Of a DNA stretch of 51,316 nt, positions 1 to 8,609 are shown piece after piece. The stretch is from Prochlorococcus sp. AG-347-B23 (lineage in GTDB: Bacteria; Cyanobacteriota; Cyanobacteriia; PCC-6307; Cyanobiaceae), in NCBI GenBank assembly GCA_003281715.1, contig QCBE01000009.1:1-51316 (forward strand), given 5' to 3'. The position numbers and the translations under genes were made by a program. Numbering within the stretch: the first letter of the stretch is position 1; each line of letters opens with the position of its first letter. The notes under the pieces were generated by a model. It had not been told where the DNA came from. It made no database searches and saw nothing but the letters and a program-made list of their open reading frames with translations.

Positions 1-104
1 TTTCCTGATAGAGTTTGAATGATTTTTAAAACCATAGAAATAAAAACTAAAAAAATAAATAATGGGTCTATACTTAAGTTTTCCTTAAAAATCTATAAAA
101 ATAA

Positions 105-1196
105 ATGGAATCTGTAAATATTTGGGATTTGACACAAAATAAACTTCATAAATTATTCAAAGATGATAACGAATTTATTTCGATCAAACTCCATGGTAAT
201 ACTTGGGAGCCAATAACTAGATGGCTAAAATTAGATTCAAGAATTTTTAAAGAAACCACCAATAAAGCGAGAATAACTTTATGCGATATTGAATCTTTAG
301 CTGAAATCTATAACTATAGACCGATAAGATGGAAAGCAAAAAAATTAACTCCTTTGCCAACTAAACATATTCCACCTTTCTTAAAAAATATTTTTCGAAA
401 ATTGCCTATCATAAAACAATTTGCCTACGAACTAGAAATCTTTTTTTATAAATATAAAGAAACTATTTCAAATAATTTCATATCAATAGTTATTCCTGCA
501 AGAAATGAAGCTGGTAACAAAGAACTTTTAATAAACGCATTGAATAAATTCAAAAATATACCTAATAAATTAGAAATTATATTTGTTGAAGGGAATAGCA
601 ATGATAATACATATAAAATTTTGAAAGATTTAAAAGAAAAATTCTCAGATTCTTTTAAAATTTTTCTTTTGAAACAAACTTCTAAAGGAAAGAAAAATGC
701 TGTTGAAGAAGGATTTAATATTTCCACAGGTGACACCCTTGCAATCATTGATAGTGATTTTACTGTAGATATTGATGACAGTATTGCCGCAATAATGCAA
801 TCAACCAAGAATGAAAATATCTTAATTAACTGCGCACGCATAACTTTCCCAATGGAAAAAGATGCAATGAGATGGGCTAATTATGTAGGCAATAGACTCT
901 TTGCAATATTTCTATCAATACTCATAAATAAACCAATATCAGATTCACTGTGTGGAACAAAAGTTTTTTCAAGGAAATTTTTTAAACTTATGAAACAAAA
1001 TGGAAGTTGGGATTCTAAGTCTGACCCATTTGGTGACTTTACAATAATATTTGAAGCGGCAAACAACAATATCAAAATACTTAATTATCCTGTCAGATAT
1101 TACGCTAGAAAATCTGGAGTACCAAATATATCTCGATGGATTGATGGATTAAAACTTCTCAAAGTATGCTGGAAGTATATGATTTCTGATATTTGA
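105..1196 (+). CDS. Family 2 glycosyltransferase with a vestigial methyltransferase-like N-terminus
   Basis: The protein has 363 residues. The GT2 core starts near residue 125 with SIVIPARNEAGN (127-138) and continues through IIFVEGNSNDNTY (159-170) and the metal/nucleotide-sugar motif DSD (216-218), so it probably transfers a sugar from an activated donor at the inner membrane face. Residues 1-120 do not belong to a GT2 fold. They resemble the C-terminal end of the methyltransferase domain found in bifunctional methyltransferase/GT2 proteins. An in-frame TAA lies directly before the ATG, so the rest of that domain is not encoded upstream in this frame. No Shine-Dalgarno sequence is visible. 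The acceptor is unknown; a role in surface polysaccharide or glycolipid synthesis is inference. Confidence 0.8.
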   Translation: MESVNIWDLTQNKLHKLFKDDNEFISIKLHGNTWEPITRWLKLDSRIFKETTNKARITLCDIESLAEIYNYRPIRWKAKKLTPLPTKHIPPFLKNIFRKLPIIKQFAYELEIFFYKYKETISNNFISIVIPARNEAGNKELLINALNKFKNIPNKLEIIFVEGNSNDNTYKILKDLKEKFSDSFKIFLLKQTSKGKKNAVEEGFNISTGDTLAIIDSDFTVDIDDSIAAIMQSTKNENILINCARITFPMEKDAMRWANYVGNRLFAIFLSILINKPISDSLCGTKVFSRKFFKLMKQNGSWDSKSDPFGDFTIIFEAANNNIKILNYPVRYYARKSGVPNISRWIDGLKLLKVCWKYMISDI

Positions 1197-1303
1197 TTTT
1201 AATAAAATTTTCGTTATTGTTTTTCTATGAATTTTTAATTTCTCCAAATTAGTAATAAAGTAGTTAGATTCTTAAAGAATAATAAATTCATTAAATTCAT
1301 GAC

Positions 1304-2923
1304 ATGAATTTTAATTTAAAGTTTGAAAAATTTAATAAAAAAAATTACTACGGAAAGGACTATAGAAAAATCCTAACTGTAAGACTGCCATGTAATCCAA
1401 TATTTCCAATAGGGCCTATTTATTTAGCAGATCATATTCATAAATGTTTTCCAAATATAGAGCAACAATTTATTGATCTAGCAATAATTCCTTCTAATAA
1501 GGTTTCCAAATATTTAGCTAGGAAAATTGATCAATTTAGACCACATTTAATCATTTTTTCATGGAGGGATATACAAATTTATGCGCCCGTTGATGGTAGA
1601 AGTGGAAATCCTCTACAAAACTCTTTTGAGGTTTTCTATTCAAAAAACATCCTAAAAAAAATTAGAGGGTCTTGGGGAGGATTAAAATTAATCCTATCTC
1701 ATTATGGAGAAATATATAGAAATACTTCTCTTGTCAAGATGGGGCTTAAAAGAGCCAAAAAATACAACAAAGATGTAACAGTAATCTTAGGAGGAGGGGC
1801 TGTTAGTGTCTTTTATGAACAATTAGGAAATCTACTTCCAAAAGGAACTGTTGTTTCTGTTGGAGAGGGAGAAAATCTCATAGAGAAAATTATTAAAGGA
1901 GACTCTATAGAGAAAGAAAGATGTTATTTTGCTGGACAAAAACCTCGGAACAAATTAATACATGAACAACCTTCGGGCACATTTAAAACTGCCTGTAACT
2001 ATAAATATATTGAATCAATATGGCCTGAATTCAAATGGTATATAGAAGGCGGAGATTATTATGTAGGGGTACAAACAAAAAGAGGATGTCCTCATAACTG
2101 TTGTTTCTGTGTTTATACAGTGGTGGAGGGGAAACAGGTTCGCGTTAATCCAGTAGAGGAAGTAATCAAAGAAATGAAGCAACTATATGATCTTGGAGTA
2201 AGGGGATTTTGGTTCACAGATGCACAATTTATTCCAGCCAAAAAACATATTAAAGATGCAAAAAAACTTTTACAAGCTATTAAGGATCAAGGCTGGGATG
2301 ATATAAATTGGGCTGCCTACATCAGAGCAGATAATATTGACGCTGAGCTAGCTCAGCTCATGGTTGATACAGGTATGAGCTATTTTGAAATAGGTATCAC
2401 TTCGGGTTCTCAAGAACTTGTTAGAAAAATGAGGTTAGCATATGATCTTGAAACTGTATTAAATAATTGCAGAATGTTAGTCCAATCAGGTTTCAAGAAC
2501 CATGTTTCAGTCAATTATTCATTTAATGTTTTTGATGAAACTCCAAGTACCATAAGACAAACAATTGCTTACCATAGAGAATTAGAAAATATTTTTGGTA
2601 AAGGTCTAGTTGATCCAGCTATATTCTTTATAGGTTTGCAACCTCACACACTTCTCGAAAAGTACGCCTTAGATCATAAAATTTTGAAGCCGAACTACAA
2701 TCCAATGAGCATGATGCCATGGACAGCGAGAAAACTTCTATGGAATCCAGGAGCATTAGGGAAAAAACTTGGTCAGGTTTGCTTAGAAGCTTTTAATAAT
2801 CCAGAAGATGAATTTGGTAAAACAGTTATAAACATCCTGGAGAGAGAATATGGAAAGTCTTCCCTAAAAGAATCCTTAAAAGTCCGCCCCTTATCAGAAA
2901 GGAAATTAGCTCATTCTAAATAA
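1304..2923 (+). CDS. B12-binding-domain-type radical SAM protein
   Basis: This 539-residue protein has the radical SAM cluster motif CxxxCxxC at Cys262, Cys266 and Cys269, which would bind a 4Fe-4S cluster and cleave S-adenosylmethionine. The N-terminal 200 residues have the Rossmann-like layout of B12-binding radical SAM proteins, with GPIYLADHI near 37-45, a GGG loop near 163-165 and VGEGE at 186-190. I see no DxHxxG cobalamin ligand motif, so B12 may not be bound in the base-off manner. The substrate is unknown. The gene follows the glycosyltransferase by 107 bp on the same strand. An ATG six bases upstream (1298) runs straight into a stop, which supports 1304 as the start. Confidence 0.8.
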   Translation: MNFNLKFEKFNKKNYYGKDYRKILTVRLPCNPIFPIGPIYLADHIHKCFPNIEQQFIDLAIIPSNKVSKYLARKIDQFRPHLIIFSWRDIQIYAPVDGRSGNPLQNSFEVFYSKNILKKIRGSWGGLKLILSHYGEIYRNTSLVKMGLKRAKKYNKDVTVILGGGAVSVFYEQLGNLLPKGTVVSVGEGENLIEKIIKGDSIEKERCYFAGQKPRNKLIHEQPSGTFKTACNYKYIESIWPEFKWYIEGGDYYVGVQTKRGCPHNCCFCVYTVVEGKQVRVNPVEEVIKEMKQLYDLGVRGFWFTDAQFIPAKKHIKDAKKLLQAIKDQGWDDINWAAYIRADNIDAELAQLMVDTGMSYFEIGITSGSQELVRKMRLAYDLETVLNNCRMLVQSGFKNHVSVNYSFNVFDETPSTIRQTIAYHRELENIFGKGLVDPAIFFIGLQPHTLLEKYALDHKILKPNYNPMSMMPWTARKLLWNPGALGKKLGQVCLEAFNNPEDEFGKTVINILEREYGKSSLKESLKVRPLSERKLAHSK

Positions 2924-2938
2924 TAAATTCAACCGTTA

Positions 2939-3256
2939 TTAATCTTCTTTTTCAATTGAACTAGAAATTCCTTTCGATTTTAATGATTCTGAGTAAAATT
3001 CTGCTGGCTCTAAATCGCAAACAATCACCAAACCCACGCCCGTATTGTGTGCCTCTAGCATTATAGCGATAGCATCTTGTTCGCTTAATTGCGGAACAAC
3101 TTCTCTTAGTGAAATAGTGACATATTCCATAGAATTAACAGGGTCATTATGGAGTAAAACCTTATATTTTGGAGATTTATTTTTTAATTCAGCAGGTTTC
3201 TTTTCAATGACTGCTGAACTATTACTTGCACTTTGTTCTAACTTTATAGATAGCAT
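2939..3256 (-). CDS. clpS: ATP-dependent Clp protease adaptor ClpS
   Basis: The 105-residue length is normal for ClpS. The diagnostic segment YKVLLHNDPVNSMEYV (about residues 31-46) contains the HNDPxNxxxYV signature of the pocket that binds N-degron residues, and EAHNTGVGLV follows in the second half. ClpS docks on the N-terminal domain of ClpC/ClpA and delivers N-end-rule substrates to the Clp protease in the cytoplasm. The first 25 residues are a flexible, poorly conserved tail. It converges with the radical SAM gene across 15 bp, and no hairpin terminator is visible between them. Confidence 0.93.
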   Translation of the reverse strand: MLSIKLEQSASNSSAVIEKKPAELKNKSPKYKVLLHNDPVNSMEYVTISLREVVPQLSEQDAIAIMLEAHNTGVGLVIVCDLEPAEFYSESLKSKGISSSIEKED

Positions 3257-3288
3257 TAATTTTTTTAGAATCTAAATAGTTCTGCTTA

Positions 3289-4515
3289 TTATATATTAAT
3301 TATCCTTTCCATTGCATCAATTACGTTTGATCGTGAGTTAAATGCTGACAAACGAAAATAACCCTCTCCTGATAGCCCAAATCCGCTACCAGGTGTGCCC
3401 ACGATACTAACTTTTTGGAGAAGAAAATCAAAAAAGTCCCAAGAAGTCATTTCATCAGGAACTTTAATCCAGATATAAGGAGCATTGTCACCTCCATAAA
3501 CTGTATATCCTGCAGTCTGAAGTTTATTTTTCATGATTTTTGCATTTTCCATATAAAAATCAATTAAATTTCTTACTTGTTTCTTCCCTCCAAGTGTATA
3601 AACCGCCTCTGCTCCTCTTTGAACCACATAACTTACTCCGTTAAACTTTGTAGATTGTCGCCTATTCCAAAGAGGCCATAAGTCTATTTCCTCATTTTTT
3701 GAACTCAAACCTTTGAGATTTTTAGGTATTACGGTAAAAGCACATCTAACTCCTGTGAATCCTGCATTCTTTGAAAAAGATCTAAATTCTATAGCACAAT
3801 CCTTGGCCCCCTCAATCTCATATATAGAATGTGGAACATCATTATCTTGAATAAATGCTTCATAAGCTGCATCAAAAAGTATTAAAGATTTATTTTGAAG
3901 GGCATAGTCAACCCACTTTTTTAAGTCTTTTTTAGTAATCGTTGCACCAGTTGGATTATTAGGAAAACAAAGATATATAATATCAACTTTTTTTTCAGGT
4001 AGTTCTGGAAGAAAGTTATTCTCCTCGTTAATTGCAAGATATGTCAATCCTTGATAAGTACCATTTCCAAGTGCATCTCCAGTTCTGCCTGTCATGACAT
4101 TACTGTCTACATACACAGGGTAAACTGGATCTGTTACAGCAATTGAATTATCTTTGCCAAGAATATCTAAAATATTGCTACTATCGCATTTTGAACCATC
4201 TGACACAAAGATTTCTTCAGGTAATATTTGACAGCCTCTCGAAATAAAATCATGCTCAGATATTTTTTCTCTGAGCCAAGAATAACCCTGTTCTGGTCCA
4301 TAACCTCTAAAACTTTCTATTTTTCCCATATCATCTAAAGCTTTACCCATAGCCTCTATGCATGCTCTAGGCAATGGTTCTGTAACATCTCCTATACCAA
4401 GCTTAATAATTTCTCCACTCTTATTTGATTGAGAATATATTTTTACCCTCTTAGCAATTTCGGGGAATAAATAGCCAGCTTTGAGTTTTAGATAATTTTC
4501 GTTTACTTGAACCAC
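3289..4515 (-). CDS. dapL: LL-diaminopimelate aminotransferase
   Basis: This 408-residue fold-type I PLP enzyme converts tetrahydrodipicolinate directly to LL-diaminopimelate for lysine and peptidoglycan synthesis, the route used by cyanobacteria and plants. Visible motifs are SDGSKCD (105-111), [11 protein letters not shown] (183-193), FDAAYEAFI (214-222) and [12 protein letters not shown] (246-257), with Lys249 as the PLP Schiff-base lysine. The length and start ([20 protein letters not shown]) match the family. It is transcribed in the same direction as clpS with a 32-bp gap and may be its upstream operon partner. It diverges from rne across the 299-bp rne leader. Confidence 0.93.
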   Translation of the reverse strand: MVQVNENYLKLKAGYLFPEIAKRVKIYSQSNKSGEIIKLGIGDVTEPLPRACIEAMGKALDDMGKIESFRGYGPEQGYSWLREKISEHDFISRGCQILPEEIFVSDGSKCDSSNILDILGKDNSIAVTDPVYPVYVDSNVMTGRTGDALGNGTYQGLTYLAINEENNFLPELPEKKVDIIYLCFPNNPTGATITKKDLKKWVDYALQNKSLILFDAAYEAFIQDNDVPHSIYEIEGAKDCAIEFRSFSKNAGFTGVRCAFTVIPKNLKGLSSKNEEIDLWPLWNRRQSTKFNGVSYVVQRGAEAVYTLGGKKQVRNLIDFYMENAKIMKNKLQTAGYTVYGGDNAPYIWIKVPDEMTSWDFFDFLLQKVSIVGTPGSGFGLSGEGYFRLSAFNSRSNVIDAMERIINI

Positions 4516-4635
4516 TTTAGATAAAAAATTTAACCAATATTAGAATAAATGATCAACGTGCTTTAGTGGTGATTAAATGTTAAAATAATCTTAGTTATGG
4601 TTAATTTAAGAGATAATCATAGCTACGAATTCAAC

Positions 4636-4650
4636 TTCAAATAATTTGAA
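4636..4650 (+). repeat. Local 7-bp inverted repeat in rne leader
   Basis: TTCAAAT-A-ATTTGAA is a perfect 7-bp inverted repeat around one central base. Its right half shares TTTGAA with the proximal arm of the longer inverted repeat at 4645-4656/4778-4789, so the two pairings are mutually exclusive. The single-base spacer means the RNA hairpin would have to open a few base pairs to form a loop. Confidence 0.5.
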
Positions 4651-4789
4651 AATCGTTTAAAGCTTCATAAAGACCAGAATTCTATCACTATTAGCTTTAT
4701 TAATTTTAAAAAGTAAAAAAATACTATCTATAAACAATTGATTACTTGTAAAGATAAAATTTAACCGTTTACTTAAGACGATTTTCAAA
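4645..4789 (+). repeat. Long-range 12-bp inverted repeat in rne leader
   Basis: TTTGAAAATCGT (4645-4656) and ACGATTTTCAAA (4778-4789) are perfect reverse complements. Pairing can continue inward as a G-U pair, an A-T pair, one mismatch and three more pairs. The enclosed loop is about 120 nt, and the distal arm ends 25 nt before the rne ATG. If transcribed, it would form a long-range stem near the ribosome entry region. Function is inferred only. Confidence 0.5.
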
Positions 4790-4814
4790 ATTCAAACCAA
4801 TTAGAATCAATTAT

Positions 4815-6635
4815 ATGTCTCAGCAAATTATCATCGCTGAGGATGCTCGAATTGCAGCACTACTCACAGATGATCAAGTTGATGAATTAATCGTCGCAAA
4901 AGGTCAATATCAAATTGGCGATATTTTCATAGGAACAGTTGAAAATGTTCTCCCTGGCATTGATGCCGCTTTCATAAATATTGGTGAAAGTGATAAAAAT
5001 GGATTTATACATGTATCAGATCTTGGGCCACTAAGACTCAAAAATGGAATATTAGGAATAACTGAATTACTAGAACCAAAGCAAAAAGTTCTAGTACAGG
5101 TTATAAAGGAGCCTACAGGAAATAAAGGGCCTAGACTTACCGGTAGTATTTCTATACCTGGGAAATACATGATATTACAGCCTTATGGTCAAGGAGTAAA
5201 TATTTCAAAAAAAATAAATACAGAAACAGAAAGAAGCCGTTTAAAAGCTCTTGGGGTTTTGATAAAACCACCTAGCACTGGTTTACTATTTAGAACAGAA
5301 GCTGAAAAGATAAAAGAAGAATTACTTATTGAAGATTTAGAGAATTTGATTCAACAATGGGAAAATGTTTTAAAAGTTTCTGAAACAACTAATCCACCAA
5401 ATTTAATAAAAAGAGATGATGATTTCTCTCTTAAGATTTTGAGAGATCATATTAAATCATCAACTAATAGCATTATTATCGACAGTAAATTTTCAATTGA
5501 AAGGGCAAAAGATTTTTTAATAAATTATGAATCTAAAATAAATATTGAATTTCACGATAACGTTTCAAACCAACATATTTTAGAAAAGTATGATATTAAA
5601 AAAACAATTAAAAAAGCTCTTCAACCCAGAGTAGAACTTCCTTCAGGAGGTTATATTATTATTGAACCAACTGAAGCTTTAACAGTAATTGATGTAAATT
5701 CTGGATCATTTACAAGATCAGCCAACTCAAGACAAACTGTTTTATGGACGAATTGCGAAGCAGCAGTTGAAATCTCGAGACAAATGAAATTAAGAAATAT
5801 TGGTGGAGTAATTGTAGTAGATTTTATTGATATGGAATCTCGAAGAGATCAATTCCAATTACTTGAACATTTTACTTCAGCAATAAAAGATGATTCTGCA
5901 AGGCCTCAAATAGCTCAACTTACTGAATTAGGTTTAGTTGAATTAACAAGAAAAAGACAAGGTCAAAATATATATGAATTATTCGGTAAAAAATGCTCTA
6001 CATGCGATGGTACAGGACATGTAGAGAATATCTTAAATCACGAAATTTCTAACTTAAAAATTAAAAATGTTGAAAATAAATCTAATCAATCAAACAATCT
6101 AAAGTCTTTCGACATAAATACTTCTCAATCAACTGATGAGCAGGAAAAAATAATTGACAAGGAATTACTTAAATCCAAGGACCCAAGTAAAGATAACTCT
6201 TCAAATAAAAAAGAAAATGATCATGATAATTCGAACCAATCAAATTTGAAAGAAAAAAATATAATAACAGTTGATCTCAATAATGAAGAAAAAATTGTTT
6301 TCAGTCAATTAGGTATTAATCCACTTATAAAGTTAGGTAAAGAATATCTCACCAGCAATAATTTTGTGCGTTTAAAAGATAGTAATAAGGAAACGGAAAA
6401 GACCTTAGAAAATCAAAAAACAAAAGCAAAACAAATTAAAAAAATCTCAAAATCTGGAGAAGACAAGATTCAAATTCAAATTGAAGCAGATACAAATTCT
6501 AAAGATAAATCAACAAATAAAACTAATGAAAATAATGAAGTTGTATTCACAGATAAAAAGGATGAATTTGAACTATCTGATGAGCTAAGTAATACAAGAA
6601 AAAAAAGAAGAAGATCTTCAGCAAGCATTGAATAA
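4815..6635 (+). CDS. rne: Ribonuclease E/G family endoribonuclease
   Basis: This 606-residue protein is the main mRNA-decay and RNA-processing endonuclease. An S1 RNA-binding domain spans about 35-115 ([23 protein letters not shown]). The catalytic metal-binding aspartates are Asp293 (IDVNSGSF) and Asp336 (VVDFIDM), matching E. coli Asp303 and Asp346. The Zn-link motif CSTC uses Cys394 and Cys397. From about 410 onward the protein is charged, low in complexity and probably disordered. It ends with a basic patch, RKKRRRSSA (595-603), like the conserved C-terminal peptide by which cyanobacterial RNase E binds polynucleotide phosphorylase. The 3' end overlaps rnhB by 8 bp, suggesting coupled translation. 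In Prochlorococcus MED4, rne is reported to be induced during podovirus infection. Confidence 0.95.
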   Translation: MSQQIIIAEDARIAALLTDDQVDELIVAKGQYQIGDIFIGTVENVLPGIDAAFINIGESDKNGFIHVSDLGPLRLKNGILGITELLEPKQKVLVQVIKEPTGNKGPRLTGSISIPGKYMILQPYGQGVNISKKINTETERSRLKALGVLIKPPSTGLLFRTEAEKIKEELLIEDLENLIQQWENVLKVSETTNPPNLIKRDDDFSLKILRDHIKSSTNSIIIDSKFSIERAKDFLINYESKINIEFHDNVSNQHILEKYDIKKTIKKALQPRVELPSGGYIIIEPTEALTVIDVNSGSFTRSANSRQTVLWTNCEAAVEISRQMKLRNIGGVIVVDFIDMESRRDQFQLLEHFTSAIKDDSARPQIAQLTELGLVELTRKRQGQNIYELFGKKCSTCDGTGHVENILNHEISNLKIKNVENKSNQSNNLKSFDINTSQSTDEQEKIIDKELLKSKDPSKDNSSNKKENDHDNSNQSNLKEKNIITVDLNNEEKIVFSQLGINPLIKLGKEYLTSNNFVRLKDSNKETEKTLENQKTKAKQIKKISKSGEDKIQIQIEADTNSKDKSTNKTNENNEVVFTDKKDEFELSDELSNTRKKRRRSSASIE

Positions 6636-7209
6636 AGTATCCGAAGTTGGAATAGATGAAGTTGGAAGGGGAGCAATTTTTGGTCCAGTTTTTTCAGCAG
6701 TTGTTGTATTAACTGAAAAAAATAAATTTACTTTAAAACAATTTGGAGTAACAGATAGTAAAAAATTAACTCCAAAAAAAAGAAACTTACTTTTACCAAA
6801 AATTTTATTACTTTCGTCAGATTATGGAATTGGGCAATCTTCGGTTAGAGAAATAGATCAGTTAGGTATAAGAGTTGCGACAGAACTTTCAATGATGAGA
6901 GCTTTAAAAAAATTAAAAGAGAAGCCATCTGAATTAATAATTGATGGCCCCTTATTATTAAGGCCATGGAACGGACCTCAGGAAAACATAATATCAGGAG
7001 ACTCAAAGTTTATTTCGATAGCTTCAGCAAGCATAGTTGCCAAAGTTTCTCGCGACAATCTTATGGAGAGGTTAGAAAAAGAATACTCAGGATACTTAAT
7101 ATTTAAAAATAAAGGATATGGTACCAAAGAGCATTTTTCATTAATCAAAAGAAATGGAATAACTAAACTTCATAGGAAAAGTTTTTTAAAAAAATCAAAT
7201 CTTATTTAA
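6628..7209 (+). CDS. rnhB: Ribonuclease HII
   Basis: RNase HII removes RNA from RNA-DNA hybrids, including single ribonucleotides in DNA and primer remnants. The active-site motif GIDEVGRG (residues 8-15) supplies the first Asp-Glu pair, and VTDSKKL and IIDGP follow at the expected spacing. [11 protein letters not shown] carries further conserved residues. The chosen start is a TTG inside the end of rne (8-bp overlap). The frame is open further upstream to an ATA codon at 6592, which could matter if relatives begin there. The 193-residue length is normal. The 3' end overlaps the convergent DUF1997 gene by 15 bp. Confidence 0.9.
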   Translation: MNKVSEVGIDEVGRGAIFGPVFSAVVVLTEKNKFTLKQFGVTDSKKLTPKKRNLLLPKILLLSSDYGIGQSSVREIDQLGIRVATELSMMRALKKLKEKPSELIIDGPLLLRPWNGPQENIISGDSKFISIASASIVAKVSRDNLMERLEKEYSGYLIFKNKGYGTKEHFSLIKRNGITKLHRKSFLKKSNLI

Positions 7210-7713
7210 TTTACACCAATCTAAAAAATCTTTTACTAGTTGCTGTTGAACCCTTGACTTTATACCCAAAAGAATCCCATTTAATACCGAATGACCAGTA
7301 GATTCCAAAATTTTCTTTGGTACCAGCTTCAGCAGAGGGGGTTGGCTTACAGAGACCCCGAGAAGCGCCTCACCTTCTAACCCAATATCAGTTGCTTCTA
7401 AATTCGCTTTCAAAATAAGATTAAAATCATCTATCATCCCCAAGCCATCCAATTTACTTTCAAGAGCACTCATTTTTAAAATTCCATCTTTATTTTCTAC
7501 TGCAATTGAAACAACAGGGTTAATATCTAATTGAAAAACCTTAAAACTTGTTACTGTATACTTATATCTACCTACTCCTTCTGGTACTAATTTTTTGGAG
7601 TCAAGCATTGCTCCAACAACTCTTTCTTCTTCCAAAAGATATTTAGAAAGATATTCTTTATTACGTGTTACAGAAAGCTTTAGTTTCTGTTTAGCATCAA
7701 AAGACAATAGCAT
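7195..7713 (-). CDS. DUF1997 family protein
   Basis: This 172-residue protein resembles the DUF1997 family of cyanobacteria and plant plastids (SRPBCC-like appearance), which has no assigned function. Visible features are an N-terminal strand-rich half ([13 protein letters not shown], then [21 protein letters not shown] at about 50-70) and a C-terminal helix beginning near [20 protein letters not shown]. There is no signal peptide or membrane span. The last 15 bp overlap the end of rnhB on the opposite strand. The start lies 49 bp from the divergent pheA start, so their promoters must share that gap. Confidence 0.75.
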   Translation of the reverse strand: MLLSFDAKQKLKLSVTRNKEYLSKYLLEEERVVGAMLDSKKLVPEGVGRYKYTVTSFKVFQLDINPVVSIAVENKDGILKMSALESKLDGLGMIDDFNLILKANLEATDIGLEGEALLGVSVSQPPLLKLVPKKILESTGHSVLNGILLGIKSRVQQQLVKDFLDWCKLNKI

Positions 7714-7762
7714 TTCTTATATTCCTCCAATGCTTATTTGATCTCTTTTTTTACGATTAATC

Positions 7763-8608
7763 ATGCGCAAACAAGTTGCATATTTAGGTCCCAAAGGAAC
7801 ATACGCAGAAAAAGCAGCCCATATATTATCAAAGCTTGCCAATTTTCAGTCACCTATATTTGTACCATGTAATGGGTTACATTCGGTCATTAAATCACTA
7901 GCGTACAACAATTGTGATGCTGCGGTAGTCCCTATAGAAAATTCCGTAGAAGGGGGAGTTACGTCAACTCTTGATGCCCTTTGGAAATTCCCTGAAATTT
8001 TTATAAATAAAGCAATTGTTTTGCCTATAAAACATGCATTAATTAGTGATGGAGAACTTTCAAACATTTCAGAAGTATTATCCCATCCTCAAGCATTAGC
8101 TCAATGTTCAGAATGGTTATCTGAAAATCTTCCAAATGCAATTCCGCTCCCAACAAATTCAACATCAGAAGCTGTCAATATGGTTAAGGGCAGCAAATTC
8201 AGAGCTGCTATTGGTTCAAAATCATTAATTCAAATCGAAGGACTTCAAGAATTAGCCTTTCCTATTAATGATGTTTCAGGTAATTGTACTAGATTTGTCT
8301 TATTGAGCAAGGAATCAGATTCTAATTCAGCTAATATTGCTAGTTTTGCTTTCTCATTAATCTCAAACAAACCAGGAGCATTACTTAAAGCTTTAAATTA
8401 TATTGCAGATTTTGGTTTTAATATGAGTAAAATAGAATCTAGACCTTCTAAAAGAGAGTTAGGCGAATATATTATTTATATCGATCTAGAAATTGATCAC
8501 CAACATAACATTGAAAAATTTTTTGAACTAAAAAATCAACTTATGACTCTCTGCAATAACTTTGTAGATTTTGGAAATTACTTTTCTGAAAATATAGAAT
8601 TAGATTAA
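7763..8608 (+). CDS. pheA: Prephenate dehydratase
   Basis: This 281-residue monofunctional enzyme decarboxylates and dehydrates prephenate to phenylpyruvate in phenylalanine synthesis. The catalytic domain opens with VAYLGPKGTYAEKAA, carries VVPIENSVEGGV (55-66) and ends with the TRF motif (176-178, NCTRFVLL) required for catalysis. An ACT regulatory domain covers about 192-275, with KPGALLKAL and the phenylalanine-binding ESRP motif at 225-228, so feedback inhibition by phenylalanine is expected. There is no chorismate mutase domain. It converges with the methyltransferase gene, with a single base between their stop codons. Confidence 0.94.
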   Translation: MRKQVAYLGPKGTYAEKAAHILSKLANFQSPIFVPCNGLHSVIKSLAYNNCDAAVVPIENSVEGGVTSTLDALWKFPEIFINKAIVLPIKHALISDGELSNISEVLSHPQALAQCSEWLSENLPNAIPLPTNSTSEAVNMVKGSKFRAAIGSKSLIQIEGLQELAFPINDVSGNCTRFVLLSKESDSNSANIASFAFSLISNKPGALLKALNYIADFGFNMSKIESRPSKRELGEYIIYIDLEIDHQHNIEKFFELKNQLMTLCNNFVDFGNYFSENIELD

Positions 8609-8609
8609 T

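Larger units (their letters stand above)
4516..4814 (+). promoter_or_regulatory. Intergenic region and probable rne leader
   Basis: This 299-bp gap separates the divergent starts of dapL and rne and contains no credible ORF. It must hold both promoters, which I cannot place with confidence. Long 5' leaders that mediate feedback by RNase E on its own mRNA are established for rne in other bacteria. Here a 12-bp perfect inverted repeat has its distal arm 25 bp before the rne start, listed separately. Confidence 0.5.

Noticed and set aside
1-35. Possible start of a minus-strand membrane protein at the left edge (ATG at 35, MVLKIIQTLSG)
   Set aside because: Only about 11 codons are visible. The upstream frame is also open and hydrophobic, and there is no ribosome binding site, so it cannot be supported from this window.
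446-841. 131-codon antisense ORF inside the first glycosyltransferase gene, and similar ORFs opposite tufA, rplF, rpsE and others
   Set aside because: They lie opposite clearly recognised proteins, and their translations look like antisense shadows (Ser/Leu/Phe-rich, no family features).
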